Source of the DNA: Pseudomonas sp. v388
GTDB lineage: Bacteria > Pseudomonadota > Gammaproteobacteria > Pseudomonadales > Pseudomonadaceae
Assembly: GCF_003935425.1 (NCBI RefSeq)
Contig: NZ_RHQN01000003.1
Span: 1 to 64,000, forward strand
Direction of reading: 5' to 3'
Length of the DNA stretch: 64,000 nt
The notes beneath the pieces were generated by a model. That model was not told where the DNA came from. It searched no databases and was given only the letters and a program-made list of their open reading frames with translations. The position numbers and the translations under genes were made by a program. Of this stretch, positions 1 to 9,742 are shown in pieces. Each line of letters begins with the position of its first letter. Positions within the stretch are counted from its first letter, which is position 1.

Positions 1-76
1 GGCGCAGCGGACGGGACTCGAACCCGCGACCCCCGGCGTGACAGGCCGGTATTCTAACCGACTGAACTACCGCTGC
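1..76 (-). tRNA. tRNA-Asp (GTC), copy 3 of the array, cut at the window edge
   Basis: Read on the minus strand this is a cloverleaf with acceptor arms GCAGCGG / CCGCTGC, discriminator G and anticodon GTC in the loop CTGTCAC. The last A of the 3' CCA would lie just outside the window. It is identical to the copies at 161 and 322 and lies farthest from the operon promoter. Confidence 0.96.
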
Positions 77-160
77 GTATCGCTTGTGTAACTCTGTGAA
101 CCTGACCCGTCAGCCTTGGCTTTCCGATCTCAGACCCGGCGAACCCAGTCTGTGTAGGTA

Positions 161-237
161 TGGCGCAGCGGACGGGACTCGAACCCGCGACCCCCGGCGT
201 GACAGGCCGGTATTCTAACCGACTGAACTACCGCTGC
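161..237 (-). tRNA. tRNA-Asp (GTC), copy 2
   Basis: A complete 77-nt tRNA with encoded CCA (tgg at 161-163 on the plus strand), 7-bp acceptor stem and anticodon GTC. The sequence is the same as in the flanking copies. Confidence 0.97.
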
Positions 238-321
238 GTATCGCTTGTGTAACTCTGTGAACCTGACCCGTCAGCCTTGGCTTTCCGATCTCAGACCCGG
301 CGAACCCAGTCTGTGTAGATA

Positions 322-398
322 TGGCGCAGCGGACGGGACTCGAACCCGCGACCCCCGGCGTGACAGGCCGGTATTCTAACCGACTGAACTACCGCTGC
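322..398 (-). tRNA. tRNA-Asp (GTC), copy 1
   Basis: A complete 77-nt tRNA with encoded CCA and anticodon GTC. It is the first Asp gene after tRNA-Val, from which it is separated by 70 bp. Confidence 0.97.
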
Positions 399-468
399 GC
401 ATTGTGGACTTTCGTCCTGGTGTTACACACTTTGAAGACCCTCATGTTTCAGCCTTCAAACTCAACGA

Positions 469-544
469 TGGTGGGTGATGACGGGATCGAACCGCCGACC
501 CGCTGCTTGTAAGGCAGCTGCTCTCCCAGCTGAGCTAATCACCC
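469..544 (-). tRNA. tRNA-Val (TAC)
   Basis: A 76-nt tRNA with acceptor arms GGGTGAT / ATCACCC, discriminator A, encoded CCA and anticodon TAC in the loop CTTACAA. It is the first gene of the minus-strand tRNA operon, with the tRNA-Asp copies downstream. Confidence 0.96.
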
Positions 545-565
545 TTTGCTTCGTTGAGGCCGCGA

Positions 566-594
566 AATTTACGCACCTAACGAACCTAAGTCAA
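566..594 (-). promoter_or_regulatory. Sigma-70 promoter of the Val-Asp-Asp-Asp tRNA operon
   Basis: On the minus strand TTGACT (589-594) and TAAATT (566-571) are separated by exactly 17 bp, about 22 bp upstream of tRNA-Val. The stretch after the -10 (GTCG/GCGG-type, GC-rich) resembles a stringent discriminator, as expected for a stable RNA operon. Read from sequence only. Confidence 0.7.
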
Positions 595-653
595 TAGCCT
601 GATTGAAGTTTTTTAAAAATTCGTCAAATCAGGAAGTTTTCTACAACGAGCCG

Positions 654-673
654 ATGCCGGTCCGATCCGGCAT
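654..673 (-). terminator. Hairpin downstream of the SDR gene
   Basis: The perfect inverted repeat ATGCCGG / CCGGCAT with a 6-nt loop lies 38 bp past the SDR stop codon. It has no clean U-tract, so it may be a weak terminator or an mRNA-end stabiliser at the end of the metZ-SDR transcript. Confidence 0.4.
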
Positions 674-710
674 GCCCGACACCTGCCAAGCAGCCGACCG
701 GACCCGCCGG

Positions 711-1490
711 TTATTCCACGTAGACCATCTTCTTGGTCATGCCACCGTCAACCACGAATTCCTGCCCTGTAACAAAGCTGGCATTCCTGGACAACAACCA
801 GGCCACCATGGCGGCTACATCCTCTACCGTGCCTACCCTGCCCGCTGGATGTTGAGCGTGGTCGCTTTCGGATAAAGGCTCAGCGCGACGCACCGACGGG
901 TCGCGGGCGTCGATCCAGCCGGGGCTCACCGCGTTGACCCGGATCTCCGGCCCCAGACTGATGGCCAGTGCGTGAGTCAGTGCCAGCAGCCCGCCCTTGC
1001 TGGCGGCATAGGCTTCAGTATCGGGCTCCGATTGCCGGGCGCGTGTCGAGGTAAGGTTGACGATGCTGCCGCAGTGCGCACGCAGGTAAGGCGCGCAATG
1101 TTTGGCCAGCAACATGGGGCCACCCAGGTTCACACCCAGCACTTTGTTCCAGTGCGACAGGGCCAGGCTTTCCAGGGTCGTGTTGTGAGGATCGGCGACC
1201 GCCGCATTGCATACCAGCGCGTCGATGCGACCAAAGCGGCGCAATACGTCGGCCACTGCACCGACAACCTGTTCTTCGACCGACACGTCCATGGCGATGA
1301 ACACCGCGTTCTCGCCCAACGCCTCGGCTACCTTCGCACCGCGAATCCGGTCCAGATCGGTCAGCACCACCTGCCAGCCCTCGGTGATCAGCCAGGCGGA
1401 TATGCCCAGGCCGATCCCTCGGGCCGCGCCGGTGACCAGCGCGACACGACCGTTGTGGGCGCTGGCGAACTGCATCGCCCAATCGCTCAC
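711..1490 (-). CDS. SDR family oxidoreductase
   Basis: A 259-residue classical short-chain dehydrogenase, probably NAD(P)(H)-dependent, substrate unknown. The cofactor motif TGAARGIG is at residues 20-27, CNAA at 94-97, catalytic Ser148 in the NLTS context, and Tyr161/Lys165 in YAASK. The closing VVDGG motif is typical of the family. The GTG start overlaps the metZ stop (GTGA), so translation is coupled to metZ; an in-frame ATG five codons later is an alternative start. In PAO1 the same gene follows metZ (recalled as PA3106). The partnership with methionine biosynthesis is positional only. Confidence 0.9.
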   Translation of the reverse strand: MSDWAMQFASAHNGRVALVTGAARGIGLGISAWLITEGWQVVLTDLDRIRGAKVAEALGENAVFIAMDVSVEEQVVGAVADVLRRFGRIDALVCNAAVADPHNTTLESLALSHWNKVLGVNLGGPMLLAKHCAPYLRAHCGSIVNLTSTRARQSEPDTEAYAASKGGLLALTHALAISLGPEIRVNAVSPGWIDARDPSVRRAEPLSESDHAQHPAGRVGTVEDVAAMVAWLLSRNASFVTGQEFVVDGGMTKKMVYVE

Positions 1491-2698
1491 AATGCCGCCA
1501 GACCGCGCGCCAGATCGGCTTGAAGGTCGGCCACATCTTCCAGACCCACGGCAACCCGGATCAGGCTGTCGCGAATCCCGGCCGCTTCACGCTCCTGCGG
1601 CGCCAGACGGCCGTGGGAAGTGGTGCTCGGATGAGTGATGGTCGTTTTGCTGTCGCCCAGGTTGGCGGTGATCGAGATCAGTCGAGTGGCGTCGATAAAT
1701 CGCCAGGCGCCCTCTTTGCCGCCCTTGACCTCGAAGCTGACGACCGCACCGAAGCCCTTCTGCTGGCGCTGGGCCAGGGCGTGCTGCGGATGGCTCTTGA
1801 GGCCGGCGTAATGAACCTTCTCGATGCCGTCCTGTTGCTCCAGCCATTCGGCCAGGGCCTGGGCGTTGGCGCAGTGAGCACGCATGCGCAGGTTCAGGGT
1901 TTCCAGGCCCTTGAGGAAAATCCAGGCGTTGAACGGGCTGAGGGTCGGCCCGGCGGTACGCAGGAAACCCACCACTTCCTTCATCTGCTCGCCGCGACCG
2001 GCCACCACGCCACCCATGCAACGGCCCTGGCCGTCGATGAACTTGGTGGCCGAGTGCACGACGATATCCGCGCCTAACAGCAACGGCTGTTGCAGGGCTG
2101 GCGTGCAGAAGCAGTTATCGACGACCAGCATCGCCCCCTTGGCGCGGGCGATCTCGGCCAGCGCCGCGATATCGACCAGTTCGGCCAGCGGATTGGACGG
2201 CGACTCGACAAACAGCAGTTTGGTATTGGGCTTGATTGCAGCGTCCCAACCGTCCAGCTCGGCCAGCGGCACGTAGTCCACTTCAATGCCGAAACGCTTG
2301 AAGTACTTCTCGAACAGACTGATGGTCGAGCCAAATACACTGCGCGACACCAGCACATGATCGCCGGCGCTGCACAGGCTCATGACCACGGCCAGAATCG
2401 CCGCCATGCCGGTGGCGGTGGCCACGGCCTGCTCGGCACCTTCGAGGGCCGCGATACGCTCTTCGAACGAGCGCACGGTCGGGTTGGTATAACGCGAATA
2501 CACGTTGCCTGGCACTTCGCCCGCGAATCGCGCAGCCGCGTCGGCGGCCGTGCGGAACACGTAGCTGGAGGTAAAGAACATGGGATCGCCATGCTCGCCT
2601 TCAGGTGTGCGGTGCTGTCCGGCACGTACGGCGAGGGTATCGAAACCCACACCTTCGAGGTCGCTGTTCAGCCGACCGGCATCCCATTCCTGAGTCAT
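1487..2698 (-). CDS. metZ: O-succinylhomoserine sulfhydrylase
   Basis: 403 residues of the Cys/Met-metabolism PLP enzyme family (fold type I). It makes homocysteine directly from O-succinylhomoserine and sulfide, the route Pseudomonas uses instead of MetB/MetC. The PLP lysine is Lys219 in the HSATK motif and the cofactor-anchoring Asp194 is in VVDN. Length and N-terminus fit MetZ; a GGAG sits 9 nt before the ATG. It lies downstream of purF by 20 bp and is coupled to the SDR gene. MetZ is preferred over cystathionine synthases on context (purF-metZ is a conserved Pseudomonas pair). Confidence 0.95.
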   Translation of the reverse strand: MTQEWDAGRLNSDLEGVGFDTLAVRAGQHRTPEGEHGDPMFFTSSYVFRTAADAAARFAGEVPGNVYSRYTNPTVRSFEERIAALEGAEQAVATATGMAAILAVVMSLCSAGDHVLVSRSVFGSTISLFEKYFKRFGIEVDYVPLAELDGWDAAIKPNTKLLFVESPSNPLAELVDIAALAEIARAKGAMLVVDNCFCTPALQQPLLLGADIVVHSATKFIDGQGRCMGGVVAGRGEQMKEVVGFLRTAGPTLSPFNAWIFLKGLETLNLRMRAHCANAQALAEWLEQQDGIEKVHYAGLKSHPQHALAQRQQKGFGAVVSFEVKGGKEGAWRFIDATRLISITANLGDSKTTITHPSTTSHGRLAPQEREAAGIRDSLIRVAVGLEDVADLQADLARGLAAL

Positions 2699-2718
2699 GC
2701 CGCCCTCTCCTTGTCCAA

Positions 2719-4227
<1,509 letters not shown>

Positions 4228-4239
4228 GCGACACAACCC

Positions 4240-4827
4240 CTACTTAGTGGTACTGGATTTACCGAGCACTTCCTGCGGCAATGTAGACGGCAGGAGTTGC
4301 TCCTTGAACGGCAGTTCAGCGGGAACGCTGATGCCGCTGGCGAGCCATTGACTGGACATCCCGAGAATCAGGTTTTTCGACCAGTCAGCGACCATGAGAA
4401 ATTGGGGTAGCAGCTTCGATTGCTGCCACCATTGATCCTGTTGCACCGGCCCCAGGCTCAACAGCCCGACCGCGATGACGACCAGCAGGCCGCCGCGCGC
4501 CGCGCCGAAGACCATCCCGAGAAAACGATCGGTTCCGGACAGCCCGGTGACGCGAATCAGTTCGCCCAGGAGAAAGTTGACCATGGCGCCGACCAGCAGG
4601 GTGGCGACAAACAGAATAGTGCAGCTGGCGATGACCCGCGCCGAGGGGGTCTGGATGTAATCGACCAGATACAGTGACAGGCCCGCACCGAACATCCAGG
4701 CAACGACACCTGCAATGATCCAGGTCATCAACGACAGGGCTTCCTTGACGAAGCCACGTTTCAGACTGATCAAAGCGGAAATGACGACGATTCCGAGAAT
4801 CGCCCAGTCAACCGGAGAAAATGCCAC
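4240..4827 (-). CDS. cvpA: CvpA family inner-membrane protein
   Basis: 195 residues with four hydrophobic helices, roughly 3-25, 28-50, 62-88 and 101-125, and the family motif ISLKRGFVKEA near the N-terminus. CvpA is linked to colicin V export and envelope stress in enterobacteria; its biochemical role is not established. The GTG start gives the usual family N-terminus (MAF..VDWAI). It is co-transcribed with purF. Confidence 0.93.
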   Translation of the reverse strand: MAFSPVDWAILGIVVISALISLKRGFVKEALSLMTWIIAGVVAWMFGAGLSLYLVDYIQTPSARVIASCTILFVATLLVGAMVNFLLGELIRVTGLSGTDRFLGMVFGAARGGLLVVIAVGLLSLGPVQQDQWWQQSKLLPQFLMVADWSKNLILGMSSQWLASGISVPAELPFKEQLLPSTLPQEVLGKSSTTK

Positions 4828-4941
4828 GTTGCAGCCTACGGACCGTTGAGGCGGCGCATTTTAGCAGAGCGCCCGCCTGCGGGTAAGCAGCGATTATCGG
4901 CGCGGCGCAATTTCCATGGAAACGCGCCCGCCCTGCGACAA

Positions 4942-5610
4942 TCAGCCGCGCTCCGGCTGGAAGCGCACGACGATACCTTTGAGCTTCTGCTGCTTGTCCA
5001 GCTGGTCACGCAGACGATCTGCCTCGGCGCGCTCGATCAATGGACCGACGAACACCCGGTTCACGCCCCCGGCGGTACGAATATAGGCGTTATAACCTTG
5101 TGCCCGCAGGGTTTTCTGCAGGTTGTCGGCGTTGGCGCGGTTGGACATGCTCGCCAGTTGCACCGACCAGCTGACCGAAAGCCCGTTGGCATCGACACCC
5201 GCAGGCGCGGCTGGCTTGGCTGTCGTCGGCGCGGCGGGTGCCGGCGCAGGCTTGGCGGCCGGCTTGGGGGCCACAGGTGTTGCAGGCGCGCTTGCGACCG
5301 GCGGGGCCGCAGGTGTCGAGGGAGCAACCGGAGCTGGAGCGATGGGCATCGAAGGTGGCTGATCAGCCGACGACGTGGGTTGTTCCTCGATGATCGGCTC
5401 GTCGGGCAACGACTGCGGCTCGGGCACAGGAACAGGCTCGACCTGCACTTGAGGAGCCGCCGGCGCCTGCGGTGCGGCCGGGGCATCGACCTGCACCTGA
5501 CGCGCCTCGTCCTGGCGGGTGAACAGCATGGGCAGAAAAATGACTGCCACGGCGATCAGCACCAGTGCGCCGACCATCCGCTGTTTGAATACGTTATCCA
5601 GCAAAGCCAT
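4942..5610 (-). CDS. SPOR domain-containing inner-membrane protein (DedD-like)
   Basis: 222 residues: short cytoplasmic N-terminus, one membrane helix at about 11-30, a long Pro/Ala-rich periplasmic linker, and a C-terminal SPOR domain (about 140-220). SPOR domains bind denuded septal peptidoglycan, so a role at the division site is likely. The start MALLDN is preferred over an ATG five codons upstream because GAGGA is placed 8 nt before it and the family begins this way. It sits between folC and cvpA as in other pseudomonads. Confidence 0.88.
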   Translation of the reverse strand: MALLDNVFKQRMVGALVLIAVAVIFLPMLFTRQDEARQVQVDAPAAPQAPAAPQVQVEPVPVPEPQSLPDEPIIEEQPTSSADQPPSMPIAPAPVAPSTPAAPPVASAPATPVAPKPAAKPAPAPAAPTTAKPAAPAGVDANGLSVSWSVQLASMSNRANADNLQKTLRAQGYNAYIRTAGGVNRVFVGPLIERAEADRLRDQLDKQQKLKGIVVRFQPERG

Positions 5611-6898
5611 TTGCAGCTTCCTCATCGGTGCGCCGGGCCAGCCATTCCAGGGCCTGGGCTACACAATAAAAAGATCCGAACAGCAGAATTTCGTCATCGG
5701 CCGTGGCGTGCGCGCATTGCGCCTCGAGCGCCAACGCAACACTCTGGTAGGACGTCACGTGCGCACCAAGGTTCTGCAGCACCGACTGCAATTGTTCCGC
5801 GGGCCGACTGCGTGACGTCGGCAACGGCGCCACTGCCCAGTCGTCGATGACCGGTACCAGGTGGGCGACTACGCCCTCCAGGTCCTTGTCCGCCAACAGA
5901 CCGAAAACCGCACGACGCTTGCCGACGACCGGCCGACGCGCCAGGCACTGCACCAGAAAATGCGCTGCATGAGGATTATGGCCGACATCCAGCAGCAGGT
6001 TGAGCGTCTTTCCCTGCCAGTGGACGGTTCGACGGTCCAGCCGACCGGCGAGCCGGGTCAGCTGCAATGCGCGAGCGATCACCTCCGGTTGCAACGGGTA
6101 ACCCAGCAGCGCGAACGCCTGAAGGGCCAACGCGGCGTTCTGCATCGGCAAGTCCAGCAACGGCAGCCCACGCAACTCGACCTGCTCGCCACGGGCGATA
6201 CCACGCCAGTCCCAGCTGTGCTGATTGATGGACAGATCGAAGTCCTCGCCGCGCAGCAACAACGGACAGCCCAGCTCGCGGGCCTTGGCCAGCAGCGGCT
6301 CGGGCGGGTCCAGATCACCGCACAGGGCCGGGCGACCCGCACGCAAGATACCGGCCTTCTCGAACGCCACCGACTCGCGGGTATCTCCCAGCCAGTCGGC
6401 GTGATCCACGCCAATGCTGGTTACAAGCGCCAGATCGGCATCGACCAGATTGACCGCGTCCAACCGCCCGCCAAGCCCAACTTCCAGGACCACGGCGTCC
6501 AGCTGCGCCTGTTCGAACAGCCAGAACGCCGCGAGAGTGCCCATTTCGAAGTAGGTCAGGCTGACTTCACCACGGGCTGCCTCGACCGCGGCGAACGCGT
6601 CGCACAACTCGAGGTCGGTCGCCTCGACACCTTGCACCTTCACCCGCTCGTTATAGCGCAGCAGGTGCGGCGAACTGTAGACGCCCACTTTCAGACCCTG
6701 GGCCTGCAACAAGGCGGCGACAAAGGCGCAGGTCGAGCCCTTGCCGTTGGTGCCGGTTACAGTGATGACCCGGGGCGCGGGGCGGGTAAGCCCCAGTTGC
6801 CGGGATACCTGTCGCGAGCGATCCAGCCCCATGTCGATGGCCGAAGGATGCAGCTGCTCCAGATAGGCGAGCCAGTCGCCCAGGGTTGAGGGGGTCAT
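5594..6898 (-). CDS. folC: Bifunctional folylpolyglutamate / dihydrofolate synthase
   Basis: 434 residues of the Mur-ligase-like family. The P-loop TGTNGKGST is at 48-56, the second ATP/Mg region is around the GVDH motif, and a C-terminal Rossmann domain follows. It adds glutamate to dihydropteroate and to tetrahydrofolates. The start ATG overlaps the accD stop (ATGA) and the 3' end overlaps the SPOR gene by 17 bp, indicating one coupled transcript. Confidence 0.97.
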   Translation of the reverse strand: MTPSTLGDWLAYLEQLHPSAIDMGLDRSRQVSRQLGLTRPAPRVITVTGTNGKGSTCAFVAALLQAQGLKVGVYSSPHLLRYNERVKVQGVEATDLELCDAFAAVEAARGEVSLTYFEMGTLAAFWLFEQAQLDAVVLEVGLGGRLDAVNLVDADLALVTSIGVDHADWLGDTRESVAFEKAGILRAGRPALCGDLDPPEPLLAKARELGCPLLLRGEDFDLSINQHSWDWRGIARGEQVELRGLPLLDLPMQNAALALQAFALLGYPLQPEVIARALQLTRLAGRLDRRTVHWQGKTLNLLLDVGHNPHAAHFLVQCLARRPVVGKRRAVFGLLADKDLEGVVAHLVPVIDDWAVAPLPTSRSRPAEQLQSVLQNLGAHVTSYQSVALALEAQCAHATADDEILLFGSFYCVAQALEWLARRTDEEAANGFAG

Positions 6899-7815
6899 AC
6901 GGTAGCCGGTGCCGGGGGAACGATGACAGGTTCGATCACGGGCGCTACGAAGGTCGGCGTCGGCAGGTTCATCATCTGCGCCAGCAGGTTGCCCAGGCGC
7001 GGACGCAGCTCGCTGCGCGAAACGATCATGTCGATGGCGCCGTGACTGAGCAGGAACTCGCTGCGCTGGAAGCCTTCCGGCAATTTTTCCCGTACGGTCT
7101 GTTCGATGACCCGCGGACCGGCGAAACCGATCAGCGCCTTGGGCTCGGCCACGATGACGTCGCCCAGCATCGCCAGACTGGCCGATACGCCGCCATAGAC
7201 TGGATCGGTCAGCACGGAGATGAACGGCAGGCCTTCTTCACGCAGACGCGCCAGGACGGCGGACGTCTTGGCCATCTGCATCAGGGAAATCAAGGCTTCC
7301 TGCATGCGGGCGCCACCGGAGGCCGCGAAGCAGATCATCGGGCAGCGATTTTCCAGCGCGTAATTGGCGGCGCGAACGAAACGCTCGCCGACGATGGCGC
7401 CCATCGACCCGCCCATGAAGGAAAATTCGAATGCCGATGCCACGACCGGCATGCCCAGCAAGGTACCGCTCATGGAAATCAGTGCGTCTTTCTCACCGGT
7501 CTGCTTCTGGGCCGCGGTCAGGCGATCCTTGTATTTCTTGCCGTCGCGGAATTTCAGTCGGTCGACCGGCTCCAGGTCGGCACCCAGCTCGGCACGCCCT
7601 TCTTCATCGAGGAAGATGTTCAGGCGAGCGCGTGCGTCGATGCGCATGTGGTGATTGCACTTGGGGCAGACGTCGAGGGTCTTTTCCAGTTCAGGGCGAT
7701 ACAGCACCGCTTCGCAGGACGGGCATTTATGCCAAAGGCCCTCGGGGACCGAGCTCTTTTTCACCTCGGAACGCATGATCGAAGGGATCAGTTTGTCTAC
7801 CAACCAGTTGCTCAT
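6895..7815 (-). CDS. accD: Acetyl-CoA carboxylase, carboxyltransferase beta subunit
   Basis: 306 residues. The N-terminal zinc ribbon has Cys31, Cys34, Cys50 and Cys53, followed by a crotonase-fold carboxyltransferase domain with oxyanion-hole glycines ([16 protein letters not shown]). It forms the CT complex with AccA and makes malonyl-CoA for the fatty-acid genes found at 20-25 kb. The start MSNWLVDKL is the conserved family start; upstream in-frame codons are not conserved-looking. Confidence 0.97.
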   Translation of the reverse strand: MSNWLVDKLIPSIMRSEVKKSSVPEGLWHKCPSCEAVLYRPELEKTLDVCPKCNHHMRIDARARLNIFLDEEGRAELGADLEPVDRLKFRDGKKYKDRLTAAQKQTGEKDALISMSGTLLGMPVVASAFEFSFMGGSMGAIVGERFVRAANYALENRCPMICFAASGGARMQEALISLMQMAKTSAVLARLREEGLPFISVLTDPVYGGVSASLAMLGDVIVAEPKALIGFAGPRVIEQTVREKLPEGFQRSEFLLSHGAIDMIVSRSELRPRLGNLLAQMMNLPTPTFVAPVIEPVIVPPAPATV

Positions 7816-8052
7816 GCTTTCTTTCTCCAGTACCGGTTCGGCTCGAACGCATGGCGCTTGCACGCCAGACGCATGCCCTGACTCAATGGGTGTATGTAGC
7901 GATAATGAAGGCAGCGGTCGGCACCTGACCGGACCTGCGTACCTTGCATTCCATGTTCAAACAGTCTGACTGCGGACATTGCCATTGCAGCCCGCTCAAT
8001 CAGATCTGCATTAATTCGACCTGCATGACTATAAGGCAGGAACAGGCTTATG

Positions 8053-8076
8053 GACGGCGGCAGAACCGCCGCCGTC
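8053..8076 (-). terminator. Strong hairpin after trpF
   Basis: A 9-bp perfect stem GACGGCGGC / GCCGCCGTC with a 6-nt loop sits 4 bp past the trpF stop. No U-tract follows, so it may attenuate rather than fully terminate. The rest of the 264-bp trpF-accD interval shows no ORF that I can support. Confidence 0.45.
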
Positions 8077-8079
8077 ACA

Positions 8080-8700
8080 TCACCCGGCCTGCAGCGCACT
8101 CATGAAGGCGAGAATCTTCTCGCGATCCTTGATGCCCTTGCTCTTCTCGACGCCACCGCTGACGTCCACCGCATACGGCCGGACCTGCGCGATGGCCTGT
8201 GCCACATTGGCGGAGGTCAGGCCGCCGGCCAGGATGATCGGTTTTTCCAGCTCGTTGGGAATCAAGGCCCAGTCGAAGGTTTCACCGGTACCGCCGGGAA
8301 CACCTTCCACATAGGTATCGAGCAGGATGCCGCGCGCGTTGCGATAGGTACGGCAGGCCTCGGCGATCTGGTCGCCCGCCTTCACCCGCAGTGCCTTGAT
8401 GTACGGACGATGATAGCCGTCGCACTGCTCCGGCGTTTCATCACCATGAAACTGCAGCAGATCCAGCGGCACGGCATCCAGCGTTTCGTTGATTTCGCAA
8501 CGACTGGCGTTGACGAACAACCCGACGGTGGTGATGAAAGGCGGCAGCGCGGCGATGATCGCCCGGGCCTGCTGGACATTCACGTAGCGGGGACTCCTGG
8601 CGTAGAACACCAGGCCAATGGCATCGGCGCCCGCCTCGACTGCCGCCAGGGCGTCTTCTATGCGGGTAATCCCGCAGATCTTGCTGCGAACGGCTGACAT
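8080..8700 (-). CDS. trpF: Phosphoribosylanthranilate isomerase
   Basis: 206-residue TIM-barrel enzyme of tryptophan synthesis (PRA to CdRP). The N-terminal KICGIT motif carries the catalytic Cys (base), and DVSGGVE near the C-terminus binds phosphate with the catalytic Asp at the start of that motif. In Pseudomonas trpF stands apart from the other trp genes, between truA and accD, as here. Confidence 0.97.
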   Translation of the reverse strand: MSAVRSKICGITRIEDALAAVEAGADAIGLVFYARSPRYVNVQQARAIIAALPPFITTVGLFVNASRCEINETLDAVPLDLLQFHGDETPEQCDGYHRPYIKALRVKAGDQIAEACRTYRNARGILLDTYVEGVPGGTGETFDWALIPNELEKPIILAGGLTSANVAQAIAQVRPYAVDVSGGVEKSKGIKDREKILAFMSALQAG

Positions 8701-8759
8701 GTAGTTAAACCTCAGACCTTTCGGAAAGTCCCGGATGTTAGCAAATGGTTGTCTGGCCG

Positions 8760-9614
8760 TCAGCCGTCAAGTTCGCTGAAACCTGTCAGAAAATGCGGAC
8801 CGATGTAGCGCTCCGGCAGCGGAAACTCGTCGCGATACTCGACCTGGACCAGATACAACCCGTATGGATGGGCTGTCACTCCGCCAGTGCGTCGCACCCG
8901 GCTTTCCAGCACGTCCCGCGCCCACTCCACCGGGCGCTCGCCGGCACCGATCGTCATCAGCACGCCTGCGATATTGCGCACCATGTGGTGCAGGAAAGCG
9001 TTGGCGCGGACGTCGATGACGATCATCTTGCCGTGGCGGCTCACCCGCAGGTGATGCAACTGCTTGACCGGCGATTTGGCCTGGCACTGGCCGGCGCGGA
9101 ACGCACTGAAGTCATGGGTGCCGACCAGATACTGTGCGGCCTGGGCCATGCGCTCGACGTCCAGCGGACGGTGGTTCCAGGTGATTTCCTGATTCAGGTG
9201 CGCCGGGCGGATCTGATCGTTATAGATCACGTAGCGGTAGCGACGGGCAATGGCCTTGAAGCGGGCATGGAAATCGGCAGGCATGACCCGGGCCCAGGTG
9301 ACACTGACATCATGGGGCAGGTTGATGTTGGCGCCCATGACCCAGGCTTTCAGGCTGCGCTCGGCGCGGGTGTCGAAATGCACCACCTGACCGCAGGCGT
9401 GCACGCCAGCGTCAGTGCGCCCGGCGCACATCAGCGACACCGGAGAGGCCGCGACTTTGGACAGTGCGTCTTCGAGGGTTTCCTGGACCGTCAGCACACC
9501 GGACGCCTGCCGCTGCCAGCCGCAGTAGCGCGAGCCTTTGTATTCCACGCCCAGCGCGATACGGGAAAAGCCCTCGGCAGCCATCTCGGCGGCCGGGTTG
9601 TCTATGTTCGCCAA
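8760..9614 (-). CDS. truA: tRNA pseudouridine(38-40) synthase
   Basis: 284 residues. The catalytic Asp68 is in GRTDAGVHA and the conserved RYRYVIYN region is present. It modifies positions 38-40 of many tRNA anticodon stems. The listed start is a TTG; an in-frame ATG at 9584 (ten codons in) is an alternative and neither has a strong ribosome-binding site. It lies directly after fimV, with a hairpin between. Confidence 0.95.
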   Translation of the reverse strand: MANIDNPAAEMAAEGFSRIALGVEYKGSRYCGWQRQASGVLTVQETLEDALSKVAASPVSLMCAGRTDAGVHACGQVVHFDTRAERSLKAWVMGANINLPHDVSVTWARVMPADFHARFKAIARRYRYVIYNDQIRPAHLNQEITWNHRPLDVERMAQAAQYLVGTHDFSAFRAGQCQAKSPVKQLHHLRVSRHGKMIVIDVRANAFLHHMVRNIAGVLMTIGAGERPVEWARDVLESRVRRTGGVTAHPYGLYLVQVEYRDEFPLPERYIGPHFLTGFSELDG

Positions 9615-9697
9615 GGGTTACAGCCTGTCGGTTTGCGAAAAGTCGGCCATTATACGGCTGCCGAAAAAAGACGCCAGCCGACCCGTCGCCCAAATGC

Positions 9698-9721
9698 AAA
9701 CGGCCGCAAAAGCGGCCGTTT
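9698..9721 (-). terminator. Hairpin between fimV and truA
   Basis: A near-perfect 10-bp inverted repeat AAACGGCCGC / GCGGCCGTTT with a 4-nt loop, 21 bp past the fimV stop. The T-rich outer stem and GTTTG tail make a plausible intrinsic terminator that could separate fimV from truA. Confidence 0.55.
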
Positions 9722-9742
9722 GTCACAACGTTCGAGCGTGGA

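Larger units (their letters stand above)
1..398. repeat. Tandem duplication of a tRNA-Asp plus spacer unit, 161-bp period
   Basis: The three tRNA-Asp genes start exactly 161 bp apart. The two 84-nt spacers (77-160 and 238-321) differ by a single base close to the downstream tRNA (ggta versus gata). Identity in non-functional spacer as well as in the tRNA points to recent duplication or ongoing gene conversion. Confidence 0.9.

Noticed and set aside
1-600. Integration site or prophage next to the tRNA genes
   Set aside because: No integrase, direct repeat att site or atypical base composition near the tRNAs.
9698-9721. CRISPR-like repeat from the palindrome
   Set aside because: Single hairpin; no spaced repeats anywhere in the window.
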